From positions 20,539-84,538 of the forward strand of contig CACZDV010000013.1 in assembly GCA_902780025.1 (NCBI GenBank): DNA of 64,000 bases. The letters run 5' to 3'. This document shows, one piece after another, positions 1-7,639 of the stretch (positions within the stretch are counted from its first letter, which is position 1; each line of letters begins with the position of its first letter). The translations under genes were made by a program, and so were the position numbers. The notes beneath the pieces are model-generated. The model ran no database searches and was not told where the DNA came from. It saw nothing but the letters and a program-made list of their open reading frames with translations. This stretch comes from an uncultured Prevotellaceae bacterium. GTDB lineage: Bacteria > Bacteroidota > Bacteroidia > Bacteroidales > Bacteroidaceae.

Positions 1-1260
1 CTCGTCCTGGCCAACCGCAACCACCCCTCCATCGTGATGTGGTCCATCGGCAACGAGATTCCCGAGCAGGGCAGCGAGGCTGGCCGTAAAATCTCCATCC
101 GCCTGCAGGGACTCATCCACGCGCTCGACCCCACGCGTCCCGTCACACAGGGCCTGGACAAGGCTGAGGCCGCTCTCAGCAGCGGTATGGCGCAGGCGAT
201 GGACGTGCCGGGCTTCAACTATCGCGTACATAAGTATCAGAAGAACATCGAGCAGTTGCCGCAGGGATTCCTCTTAGGCTCGGAAACGGCCTCGACCGTC
301 AGCAGCCGCGGCGTGTATAAGTTTCCCGTCAAGGTGACTGACAATTCACAGTACGCCTCATGGGCACCCACCTACGACCCCAACGCTATCAAGACGGCTG
401 ACGGTCAGTGCTCGAGCTACGACGTAGAATACTGTTCGTGGTCGAACCTGCCCGACGACGACTGGGTGTGGCAGGACGACAAGGACTGGGTCATTGGCGA
501 ATTCGTGTGGACGGGCTTCGACTATTTAGGCGAACCGACACCTTATGACGAATATTGGCCCAGCCGTAGCAGCTACTTCGGTATCTGCGACCTCGCCGGA
601 CTACCCAAGGATCGCTATTACCTCTACCGTTCGAAGTGGGAGAAAGAAGGGCATACCATTCACCTGTTACCCCATTGGACATGGCCCGACCGAAAGGGAC
701 AGGTGACGCCTGTTTATTGCTATACCGACTATCCTGAGGCCGAGCTGTTTGTCAACGGCAAGAGTCAAGGACGTATCAAAAAGAACCCGAATGAGCGTCT
801 CGACCGTTACCGCCTGCGCTGGAATGACGTGAAGTATCAGCCGGGCGAACTGAAGGTGGTCGTCTATGATGACAACGGGAAAGCTGTTGGTCAAGAAACG
901 GTTCGTACTGCCAGTAAGCCCTCCCAGCTGAAACTCGATGTATGGACACAGTCGGAAGGTTTGATTGCCGACGGTGAAGACTTGGCTTTCGTTACGGTAT
1001 CCTTGGTTGACAAGAACGGTACGCTCATACCTGATGCTGCTGACAAGCTGACCTTCGATGTCAAGGGAGCTGGTACGTTCCGCGCCGTCTGCAACGGTAA
1101 TGCTACCAGCCTCGAGTCATTTACCCAGCCCACGATGAAATTATTCAACGGACAGCTCGTCGTCATTGTGCAGGCGGGCAAGAAGTCAGGTAACCTGACG
1201 CTATCCGTCCGTGACTCACAACGCAAATTATCAAAAACCATCACCATACCTGTCAAATGA
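1..1260 (+). CDS. Glycoside hydrolase family 2 (beta-galactosidase-like), C-terminal part
   Basis: The reading frame is open from the first base, so the gene begins before the window and only about 419 residues are visible. The first visible codons give the GH2 acid/base signature (NHPSIVMWSIGNE, Glu at visible residue 19). A second conserved block, GSETAS, about 75 residues on probably carries the nucleophile, and GEFVWTGFDYLGEP follows. The rest is beta-rich and fits the Ig-like C-terminal domains (DUF4982 type) of Bacteroidota GH2 enzymes. Substrate cannot be fixed; a beta-galactoside, or a beta-linked side chain of hemicellulose or pectin, is likely. The TGA stop overlaps the ATG of the next gene (ATGA), so the two are translationally coupled and probably act on the same glycan. 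Confidence 0.9.
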   Translation, partial: LVLANRNHPSIVMWSIGNEIPEQGSEAGRKISIRLQGLIHALDPTRPVTQGLDKAEAALSSGMAQAMDVPGFNYRVHKYQKNIEQLPQGFLLGSETASTVSSRGVYKFPVKVTDNSQYASWAPTYDPNAIKTADGQCSSYDVEYCSWSNLPDDDWVWQDDKDWVIGEFVWTGFDYLGEPTPYDEYWPSRSSYFGICDLAGLPKDRYYLYRSKWEKEGHTIHLLPHWTWPDRKGQVTPVYCYTDYPEAELFVNGKSQGRIKKNPNERLDRYRLRWNDVKYQPGELKVVVYDDNGKAVGQETVRTASKPSQLKLDVWTQSEGLIADGEDLAFVTVSLVDKNGTLIPDAADKLTFDVKGAGTFRAVCNGNATSLESFTQPTMKLFNGQLVVIVQAGKKSGNLTLSVRDSQRKLSKTITIPVK

Positions 1261-2321
1261 AAAAGTTTCTACTCATTGCCTTGACGGCACTTGCTGCCAG
1301 CGCCTATGCAGAGGACCACTTCTTTGGTCCCACCGATTCCCATATCCAGTATGTCGGCCGTATCTGTTTCCAGAACCCCGAAAGTCCTCAGTTCAGCTAC
1401 CCCGGTACACAGTTCAATGTAGCCTTTGAGGGTACCACACTGCGTATGAAGTGCAAGCCAGGCAGCGGCTACTTCATGGCGCAGATAGACGAGTCCGAAC
1501 CCTTTAAGATTGCTTTCCGCGGGTCGCGCGACTCCGTGGTCACGCTTTGTACGGCCTTGCCCGCAGCACGGCATACGGCACGGGTGATGTATTGTATTGA
1601 GGGTTACGAATATAAACCGGAGTTCCGCGGCTTTATTACTGACGGACAGTTGACCGACATGGATCCGCTACCTGCCAAGAAGTTTGAATTCGTTGGCAAT
1701 AGCATCACCTGTGGTTATGGCAATGAGGGTCGTATCGGTGAGCCTTTTATGTTCGAGACCGAGAACCATTACTATGGATATGCGCAGCTGACAATGCGCC
1801 AATTGGGAGCTGTTGCCAGTATCATCGCCCGTAGTGGTATTGGGGCCTACCGCAACTATGGCGGCCCAAGAGAAGGCTCACCCGGCTACAACATGCCCGC
1901 TCAGTATGAATATACTCTCTATAACGACCATTCCGAGCGCTGGGACTTCAGCCGTTGGCAGCCTGATATCGTCTGCATCAATCTCGGTACAAACGATCTC
2001 TCCACAGAGCCTTACGACACCGAACTGCTGAAGCAGGGTTACAAGCGGCTGCTCAGTCAGGTGCGCAAGGGGAATCCCAAGGCCAAGGTCGTCTTCCTCT
2101 GCGGCTCCATGCTGAACGGCAAGGTGCTCGACATCTGCAAGCAGATTCTGAACGAGGTGACCGATGAGGCCCACAAGGCCGGCGACAAGCAGGTCTACCG
2201 CTTCGACTTCACCCCCATAGATGGCTCCCTCGGCTTTGGTACCGACTGGCACCCCAGCCTCCAGCGCCACCAGAAGATGGCTGACGAGCTGACCCCCTTC
2301 CTCCGGGGATTGATGAAATAA
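1257..2321 (+). CDS. Exported SGNH-type carbohydrate esterase (CE2-like acetyl esterase)
   Basis: This 354-residue protein starts with a clear signal peptide (MKKFLLIALTALAASAYA). An N-terminal beta-sandwich of about 120 residues is followed by an SGNH hydrolase domain. The nucleophile block is FVGNSITCG, the Asn block INLGTND, and the C-terminal Asp/His pair lies in DWHPS. That two-domain order is typical of family CE2 acetylxylan or acetyl-glucomannan esterases. The start codon overlaps the GH2 stop by 4 bp. The likely job is removal of acetyl groups in the periplasm or outside the cell so that the coupled glycosidase can work. The exact acetylated sugar is inference. Confidence 0.85.
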   Translation: MKKFLLIALTALAASAYAEDHFFGPTDSHIQYVGRICFQNPESPQFSYPGTQFNVAFEGTTLRMKCKPGSGYFMAQIDESEPFKIAFRGSRDSVVTLCTALPAARHTARVMYCIEGYEYKPEFRGFITDGQLTDMDPLPAKKFEFVGNSITCGYGNEGRIGEPFMFETENHYYGYAQLTMRQLGAVASIIARSGIGAYRNYGGPREGSPGYNMPAQYEYTLYNDHSERWDFSRWQPDIVCINLGTNDLSTEPYDTELLKQGYKRLLSQVRKGNPKAKVVFLCGSMLNGKVLDICKQILNEVTDEAHKAGDKQVYRFDFTPIDGSLGFGTDWHPSLQRHQKMADELTPFLRGLMK

Positions 2322-2341
2322 CTCAACTTTCGCAAGTTGAG
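2322..2341 (+). other. Perfect hairpin after the esterase stop
   Basis: CTCAACTT, loop TCGC, AAGTTGAG: an 8-bp perfect stem starting at the base after the stop codon. There is no U-tract after it, so it may protect a 3' end or terminate weakly rather than act as a classical terminator. Confidence 0.45.
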
Positions 2342-2342
2342 A

Positions 2343-2398
2343 GAAGTCATGGGAAGTCATAGGAAGTCATCGCGGTCTTCGACCGCTCAAGAAGTCAT
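2343..2398. repeat. GAAGTCAT short repeats, 10-bp period
   Basis: The octamer GAAGTCAT occurs at 2343, 2353 and 2363 (exact 10-bp period) and again at 2391. A small hairpin, GCGGTC-TTC-GACCGC (2372-2386), lies between the third and fourth copies. The rest of 2399-2550 has no gene; I see only AT/GC-mixed low-complexity sequence. Confidence 0.7.
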
Positions 2399-2550
2399 GA
2401 GACGATAGTCCTGCAGCCGCTACTTCCGGAAGAGCAAAAGGACAAGAGCAATGTCCTCTCGCTCGAGTTTGCTCGCTTTGCTTGCAAAGAACTTCCTCTA
2501 ACTTCTTAAGGTGAGCGAATGCGAAACTTGAATGAAGTAATTAGAATGAA

Positions 2551-2588
2551 AAGAATCGCCGCGTTTCCAAGGAAATGCGGCGATTCTT
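2551..2588 (-). terminator. Rho-independent terminator of the rplM-rpsI-rpsB-tsf operon
   Basis: An inverted repeat with 18-base arms (2551-2568 and 2571-2588, one G-T mismatch) lies 21 bp downstream of the tsf stop on the minus strand. It is followed on that strand by a T-rich run. It could also stop readthrough from the plus-strand esterase. Confidence 0.8.
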
Positions 2589-2609
2589 ATATTTGCAAAT
2601 CGTTTTTGC

Positions 2610-3605
2610 TTACTCGGCAACGAGCGTGAAGCGCTTGAAAGCAACAATCTTCAGCTCCTTGTCCTGCTGGCCGAGCCACTGGGCAACAGTGGCCTTGTCG
2701 CCATCGCCGAACTGGAACTCCTGGTCGACGAGGCAGCTCTCCTTCAGGAACTTCTGCACACGACCCTTGGCGATGTTCTCAATCATGGGCATCTTCAGCT
2801 GAGCCTCACCCTCGACCTTTGCCTCAGCAATGATCTTGCGAGCCTCGTCAGCCTGCTCCTGAGTGAGCCAGCCCTTAGCCATATTGCTCTCGATGTGGTC
2901 CTCAGAGTCAACGAGGTTGGGGTTGATGCCAGCCTTCTTGACCTTCATCTCCACGAACTTCTCAACCTGCTCCAGCTTGGTCTTCTCGACGGCAGTCTTG
3001 TACTCCTCGTCCAGAATCTTCTGGTCAACGCTCTGGGCGTCGAGGGCCACGGGCTTCATGGCAGCCACCTGCATAGCCAACTTGTGACCAGCCTCAGAGG
3101 CGGGCTTGTTGGTCTGAACCATCGTGCAGAGGGTGTGCTTACCCATGTGGTCGTAAACCTCGATATTCTCACCCTCGAGTGTCAGGTAGCCGTCCAGCTC
3201 CATCTTCTCACCGGTAATACCTGAGCGCTGGGTAACAGCCTCCTGAGCGGTCTGACCGTTGATGCTGAGAGCCTTCACAGCCTCGATGTCCTGAGCCTTG
3301 GCGGCGATGGCAGCGTCGAGGATGCTTTGGGTCAGAGCGATGAAGTCGGCACCGTTGGCCACGAAGTCGGTCTCGCACTTCAGGGCGATCATGGCGGCAA
3401 AGCCGTCGGCGCTCTTTACGAGTACACAACCATTGGAAGTCTCACGGTCGCTACGCTTGGCAGCGATGGCCAGGCCACGCTCGCGGAGCAGTTCCTTGGC
3501 CTTGTCGAAGTCGCCCTCGGCCTCGGTCAGTGCCTTCTTAACGTCAGCCAGACCAGCGCCGGTCATTGCGCGAAGCTTCTTGATATCATCAATTGAAATT
3601 GCCAT
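2610..3605 (-). CDS. tsf: Elongation factor Ts
   Basis: Guanine-nucleotide exchange factor for EF-Tu. The N-terminal UBA-like domain (IKKLRAMTGAG, residues 9-19) and the EF-Ts signature block with TDFVAN (about residue 78) are present. At 331 residues it is longer than the E. coli protein (283), as is usual in the Bacteroidota. It is the last gene of the rplM-rpsI-rpsB-tsf operon, 41 bp after rpsB. That gap is made of repeated A/G-rich units ending directly at the ATG. A strong terminator follows. Confidence 0.97.
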   Translation of the reverse strand: MAISIDDIKKLRAMTGAGLADVKKALTEAEGDFDKAKELLRERGLAIAAKRSDRETSNGCVLVKSADGFAAMIALKCETDFVANGADFIALTQSILDAAIAAKAQDIEAVKALSINGQTAQEAVTQRSGITGEKMELDGYLTLEGENIEVYDHMGKHTLCTMVQTNKPASEAGHKLAMQVAAMKPVALDAQSVDQKILDEEYKTAVEKTKLEQVEKFVEMKVKKAGINPNLVDSEDHIESNMAKGWLTQEQADEARKIIAEAKVEGEAQLKMPMIENIAKGRVQKFLKESCLVDQEFQFGDGDKATVAQWLGQQDKELKIVAFKRFTLVAE

Positions 3606-3646
3606 TTTATTTACCTTTTTACTTTTTTACTTTTTACCTTTAACTA

Positions 3647-4471
3647 TTATTCAGCGGGAGCAGCCTCCTCAGCGGGAGCCTCAGCCTCTTCCTTGCGAGC
3701 CTTGCGGGCGGGGCGCTTTGCAGCCTTCTCCTCCACCTCAGCCTCTTCCTGAGCGTCGGCAGCCTTCTCGTCAGCCTTCTCCACCTTGCGCTCCTCGACA
3801 CCCTCGGCGATAGCGGCGCAGCAAGCATTCAGGATAGCCTCAACGCTGTCCTTGGCGTCGTCGTTAGCGGGGATGATGAAGTCGATGTTCTTGGGCTCAG
3901 AGTTGGTGTCAACGATACCGAACACGGGGATACCCAGACGGTTAGCCTCGCGGACAGCAATCTGCTCCTTCAGCACATCAACCACGAACAGGGCGCTGGG
4001 CAGACGGGTCAGGTCGGCGATAGAACCGAGGTTCTTCTCCAGCTTGGCACGCTGGCGGGTCACCTGCAGCAGCTCGCGCTTCGACAGGTTGTTGTACGTA
4101 CCGTCAGCCATCAGCTTGTCAATATTGGCCATTTTCTTCACAGCCTTACGGATGGTGGGGAAGTTGGTGAGCATACCGCCCGGCCAACGCTCAATCACGT
4201 AAGGCATGTTGACGCTGGCTGCCTTCTCGGCAATCACGTCCTTAGTCTGTTTCTTAGTTCCCACGAAGAGAATCTTCTTGCCGCTCTTGGCAATCTGCTT
4301 CAGGGCATCGGCAGCCTCGTCAATCTTGGCCACCGTCTTATGCAGGTCGATGATGTGGATACCGTTACGCTCGGTGTAGATGTAGGGAGCCATTGCGGGG
4401 TTCCACTTACGCTTCAGGTGGCCGAAGTGGCAGCCAGCCTGCAGCAACTGATCAAAATTTGTTCTTGACAT
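3647..4471 (-). CDS. rpsB: 30S ribosomal protein S2
   Basis: Core S2 sequence with the conserved block RWPGGMLTNFPTIRKAV (about residues 95-111) and GIPVFGIVDTNSEP near residue 185. At 274 residues it carries an extra tail of about 45 residues rich in Glu, Ala and Lys, predicted unstructured and charged; such tails occur in other Bacteroidota S2 proteins. It sits between rpsI and tsf in the operon. Confidence 0.97.
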   Translation of the reverse strand: MSRTNFDQLLQAGCHFGHLKRKWNPAMAPYIYTERNGIHIIDLHKTVAKIDEAADALKQIAKSGKKILFVGTKKQTKDVIAEKAASVNMPYVIERWPGGMLTNFPTIRKAVKKMANIDKLMADGTYNNLSKRELLQVTRQRAKLEKNLGSIADLTRLPSALFVVDVLKEQIAVREANRLGIPVFGIVDTNSEPKNIDFIIPANDDAKDSVEAILNACCAAIAEGVEERKVEKADEKAADAQEEAEVEEKAAKRPARKARKEEAEAPAEEAAPAE

Positions 4472-4584
4472 TTTGCTTTGTACTTTAATTGTTGTTTACT
4501 TTCTGTTGAATCTTTGTTAGATCAGCTCCCAAGTAGTCCTTGAGGAATCTCAGGAGTTTAGATACTAAACGTAGTCCAGTCAAA

Positions 4585-4971
4585 TTAACGCTTACTGAAC
4601 TGGAAGCGACGACGAGCCTTGGGCTGTCCGGGCTTCTTACGCTCAACCTCACGGCTGTCACGAGTCAGGAAACCAGCGTCCTTCAGCTTCTTCTTGTCCT
4701 CTTCGTTCACCTTGACAAGGGCACGGGCGATAGCCATGCGCAGGGCCTGGCTCTGGCCAGTGAAACCACCACCGTCGAGGTTCACCTTGATGTCATACTT
4801 CTCAGCCACCTCGAGCAGGTTCAGCGGCTGCTTAACCACGTACTGCAGGATGGCAGAGGGGAAATAAACTTCCAAATCCTTCTTGTTGATCGTAATCTTG
4901 CCAGAACCTTCCTGGAGATATACACGAGCTACAGAGCTCTTGCGACGACCTATTGCATTGATTACTTCCAT
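4585..4971 (-). CDS. rpsI: 30S ribosomal protein S9
   Basis: A 128-residue S9 with the signature GGGFTGQSQALRMAIARAL and the basic C-terminal tail ending KARRRFQFSKR that reaches the P-site tRNA. It is the second gene of the operon, 33 bp after rplM. The gap is formed of A-rich tandem repeats ending at the start codon. A gap of 113 bp without a gene separates it from rpsB. Confidence 0.97.
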   Translation of the reverse strand: MEVINAIGRRKSSVARVYLQEGSGKITINKKDLEVYFPSAILQYVVKQPLNLLEVAEKYDIKVNLDGGGFTGQSQALRMAIARALVKVNEEDKKKLKDAGFLTRDSREVERKKPGQPKARRRFQFSKR

Positions 4972-5004
4972 CGTTTTACTTTTTTACTTTTTTACTGTTC
5001 ACCA

Positions 5005-5466
5005 TTACTTGTACTGGTTAATATCAATTGTCTTGGGCTTCTGGGCCTCATGGGGATGCTCGGTACCCTCATAGATGTAGAGGTTGTTCATCAGTGAACG
5101 GCCGAGAGGACCCTTCGGCAGCATACCCTTCACGGCATGACGCAGAATCTTGTCGATACCGTCCTTGCGCTGGCGAAGCTGGGCAGGCGTGTTGAAACGC
5201 TGACCACCAGGATAACCAGTGTAGCGGGTGTAGACCTTGTCAGTCTCCTTCTTACCAGTGAATACCACCTTATCGGCGTTGATAAGGATAACGTTGTCAC
5301 CGCAGTCAACGTGCGGGGTGAAAGTAGGCTTGTACTTTCCACGAATCAGCTTAGCTACCTTTGAGCAGAGGCGGCCGACCACCTGGTCAGTGGCATCGAT
5401 AACCACCCACTCCTTCTTTGCTGTTTCCTTGTTGACGGAAATAGTCTTGTAACTTAAAGTGTTCAT
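5005..5466 (-). CDS. rplM: 50S ribosomal protein L13
   Basis: A 153-residue L13. Recognisable blocks are VDCGDNVILINADKV (about residue 54) and GMLPKGPLGRSL (about residue 113). It is the first gene of the operon, with about 230 bases of transcribed leader between the promoter at 5701-5708 and the start codon. Confidence 0.97.
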   Translation of the reverse strand: MNTLSYKTISVNKETAKKEWVVIDATDQVVGRLCSKVAKLIRGKYKPTFTPHVDCGDNVILINADKVVFTGKKETDKVYTRYTGYPGGQRFNTPAQLRQRKDGIDKILRHAVKGMLPKGPLGRSLMNNLYIYEGTEHPHEAQKPKTIDINQYK

Positions 5467-5529
5467 TTCTCTTTACTTGGTTTACTAAAAAACAGTTATA
5501 CATTATTTATTTACGCACACATAGTCCTA

Positions 5530-5698
5530 CATCCGGGGTTAGCCGCCCGGCTGCAAGTCTAACGTATGCCCCGAGGGGGATTCAATCCCCTGACGGGTTT
5601 CTTGAAACACTGATTCACGAACCGCTTCGTCCGGCCAAAGACGCCGCTATTCACACAGCATTCCGCGGGGATTCTAAGCCTCTCCCCAATAATCGGAC
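5530..5698 (-). ncRNA. Structured leader RNA (or short ncRNA) upstream of rplM
   Basis: Between the rplM promoter and the gene the minus strand reads as a GC-rich, highly foldable RNA. The 5' domain is closed by GTCCG pairing with CGGAC and holds GGGGA/TCCCC and nested CGC-GCT/AGC-GCG stems. A GTTTC/GAAAC hairpin follows, then a nested hairpin CCCG-GGGGAT-TGA-ATCCCC-CGGG (core at plus 5576-5590), and a 3' stem AGCC-GGGC-GGCT. The single small ORF across it (5559-5741) runs through the promoter and looks spurious. It may be an autoregulatory L13/S9 leader or an independent RNA. I do not recognise an established family with certainty. Confidence 0.55.
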
Positions 5699-5700
5699 TG

Positions 5701-5708
5701 CAAAGGTA
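5701..5708 (-). promoter_or_regulatory. Bacteroidota -7 element of the rplM operon
   Basis: TACCTTTG on the minus strand, followed by CAGTCCG where transcription should begin. No good -33 TTTG is visible at the expected distance. Confidence 0.6.
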
Positions 5709-5804
5709 CTGCTTTTTCTCCTTATAAATGGCATCAGGCACCCCGCAAGTCCTAATATTTATGATTATTTAACTATTTGCCGCGCTGGCAGGATTGGGAT
5801 TGTG

Positions 5805-5901
5805 GTCATCATGGTATGACCATTCCCCCCTCTCTTTTATACCCACCCCTCTATAAAGAGGGTGGGTTATAGAAAGAGGGGGAATAATACCATGTGATGA
5901 C
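5805..5901. repeat. 97-bp imperfect palindrome
   Basis: The arms pair along almost their full length. GTCATCA-TGGTAT at the left pairs with ATACCA-TGATGAC at the right. Inside these are ATTCCCCC/GGGGGAAT, then CTCTTT-TATA with TATA-AAAGAG, then ACCCACCC-CTCT with AGAG-GGTGGGT around a short AT loop. It contains no ORF. It may be a bidirectional terminator, an intergenic repeat, or a MITE-like relic between the rplM promoter and the glycosyltransferase genes. Confidence 0.8.
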
Positions 5902-5934
5902 AGTCAAAGTCATCCTGTCGCCCGAAACGCCATG

Positions 5935-5993
5935 AATGGCGGCTCCAAACGAACCGAATAGTGCCACTATTCCCACCGTTTGGAGCCTCCATT
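5935..5993. repeat. 59-bp imperfect palindrome
   Basis: AATGG-GGCTCCAAACG (5935-5951) pairs with CGTTTGGAGCC-CCATT (5977-5993). Inside, GAATAGTG (5956-5963) pairs with CACTATTC (5965-5972). It begins 33 bp after the first palindrome and ends 22 bp before the glycosyltransferase stop, so it could end that minus-strand transcript. Confidence 0.8.
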
Positions 5994-6015
5994 CGCGCGT
6001 GGGTATTGTTAAAAT

Positions 6016-6939
6016 TTAAAGCATAATTCGTTTTTTCCGCAACCACCATTTATAGCAATGAATCAGATAATAGGCAAGCCGTGGATGCAAAGAATAGACG
6101 AGCCGATCAGCTAATGGTATATGTTTGTCAAGTTTCCCCTCAAGTTGATAATAATATTCGTCATACACCCAGAATTGCTTCAAATCAATAAACTTCTCAT
6201 AAGTCTTTATCTGTCGCAACCTAAAGAAAGACTCCATTTCTTGCCAAACTGGCTGCAAGGCGGCCTTCAACAATTCGTCATACTTTCTTTCATACTGAAG
6301 ATTCATTGGCGGATATGAAGTAATCCCCTCACTATATATATAGTTGTTTTGTCCGATACAAAATACGGATTTCACTTTGGTTAAATAACGTATATGGAAC
6401 AATATGTCTTCACCTATGAAAAAATACCGTGGAATATCAAGGCAGCCATCTAATATCATATCACGACGAAGCAATATCGCCCAGATTGGAGGATAGTTAT
6501 TATGCTGAGCTAGATAGTCTTTGATTACTTCTGATGGCTTGATAAGTCCTCTCCGCTGAGCATCAAATAGAATTCCTCGCTGGTTCTGATATGGGGCAAT
6601 CACTTCATCTGCATCGTTTGCTATCATAGCTTCGTATGAGTTCCGTAATGCATGAGGAAGCAACCGGTCATCACTATCACAAAACATGACAAATCGTCCT
6701 TTTGCTTCTTCTACACCACGACGTCGGGCAGCAGTCACACCTCCATTCTCCGTATGAATCACCCGAAGACGAGAATCGCTGTTAGCCATCTCATCGCAGA
6801 TGCGTCCAGAGTCATCAGTTGACCCGTCATCGACAGTAATTACCTCATAATCTTTAAAATCCTGAGATAAAGCATTCTCAAGACATTGTTTGATATATTG
6901 TTCCTTATTATATACAGGGATGATGACTGATATTTCCAT
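6016..6939 (-). CDS. Glycosyltransferase family 2
   Basis: A 307-residue GT-A fold glycosyltransferase. Nucleotide-sugar motifs are VIIPVYN (residues 5-11), VDDGSTDDS (36-44) and FCDSDD with its DXD-like acidic triad (86-91). No membrane segment is evident apart from a weakly hydrophobic, basic C-terminus, so it probably acts at the inner face of the cytoplasmic membrane. It adds a sugar to a lipid-linked surface polysaccharide; donor and linkage cannot be read from sequence. It follows the hexapeptide transferase gene after 7 bp and shares its promoter. Confidence 0.9.
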   Translation of the reverse strand: MEISVIIPVYNKEQYIKQCLENALSQDFKDYEVITVDDGSTDDSGRICDEMANSDSRLRVIHTENGGVTAARRRGVEEAKGRFVMFCDSDDRLLPHALRNSYEAMIANDADEVIAPYQNQRGILFDAQRRGLIKPSEVIKDYLAQHNNYPPIWAILLRRDMILDGCLDIPRYFFIGEDILFHIRYLTKVKSVFCIGQNNYIYSEGITSYPPMNLQYERKYDELLKAALQPVWQEMESFFRLRQIKTYEKFIDLKQFWVYDEYYYQLEGKLDKHIPLADRLVYSLHPRLAYYLIHCYKWWLRKKRIML

Positions 6940-6946
6940 ATTGTCC

Positions 6947-7495
6947 TTATTTTAGAATAATTCTTGCAGAAGTGCCAACAACTGTAGCTCCATCTGGAAC
7001 ATCTTGAAACACCACCGCTCCTGCGCCTATCGTTACATGATTACCAATGCGTATGCCACCAAAAACCGTAGCTCCTGTATAGATTTTTACGTCATCACCA
7101 ATAGTTGGGCGGCCGCCTTTTCCATTCCCTAATGTTACCAATTGTAGACAATAAAAATTTTTACCTATTGATTCGGCATTCAGGTAAGTTGCATAACTAT
7201 GTTCTAAATGTGCACCTTCACCAATTGAAGGGCACCATATATTACATGTCCGCTCTGGGGGCAATAGCCATTTTATAGGAGCCGCCCAATAGTCACCGAT
7301 TCTATAATAAAAAAGGTTACGGAATGTGCGTTCCCGAGTACAGACTTTTATAAAATTAATTATGGTAGATTGTTTGTCTTGAACCTGTTCCAGATCTGCT
7401 TTTAGACGAGAACGGAATATTAAGAATAGCGCAATATGAGGTAGCATCCTCAAAGAGGACATCGATAGGAGTGCATACTGAGTAATTGGGTTCAT
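6947..7495 (-). CDS. Hexapeptide-repeat acyltransferase (CysE/NeuD/WcaF-like)
   Basis: The C-terminal half is a left-handed beta-helix of imperfect hexapeptides (TIGDDVKIYTGATVF, HVTIGAGAVVF), ending in the loop typical of serine O-acetyltransferase-like enzymes. I start it at the ATG at 7495 (MNPITQYALL), giving 182 residues. A longer in-frame extension to 7570 would place a well-formed promoter (7540-7571) inside the gene. In this setting O-acetylation of a sugar is more likely than cysteine synthesis, but CysE-type activity cannot be excluded. It heads a two-gene operon with the GT2 gene. Confidence 0.8.
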   Translation of the reverse strand: MNPITQYALLSMSSLRMLPHIALFLIFRSRLKADLEQVQDKQSTIINFIKVCTRERTFRNLFYYRIGDYWAAPIKWLLPPERTCNIWCPSIGEGAHLEHSYATYLNAESIGKNFYCLQLVTLGNGKGGRPTIGDDVKIYTGATVFGGIRIGNHVTIGAGAVVFQDVPDGATVVGTSARIILK

Positions 7496-7539
7496 TTCTT
7501 TCTCTTTCTTTTTAGTTACGAATTGTCCATTCTCTGGTG

Positions 7540-7571
7540 CAAAAGTAACATTAATAATCGGAAATACCAAA
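7540..7571 (-). promoter_or_regulatory. Promoter of the acyltransferase-GT2 operon
   Basis: On the minus strand: TTTG (7571-7568), 20 bases, TACTTTTG (7547-7540). This matches the Bacteroidota consensus and fixes the start codon at 7495. Confidence 0.75.
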
Positions 7572-7639
7572 TAATATTCGTGTTTTTACAGCTATTATAA
7601 GATAGTGTTGTGAGGCAGCCCCGTTTAGAGTGTTCTTTC

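Noticed and set aside
5559-5741. 60-codon ORF upstream of rplM on the minus strand
   Set aside because: It starts upstream of the promoter at 5701-5708 and runs through highly structured RNA; composition is unlike a protein.
6947-7495. Serine acetyltransferase for cysteine synthesis
   Set aside because: Possible by fold, but operon with a GT2 gene and position in a glycan locus favour sugar acylation; not named cysE.
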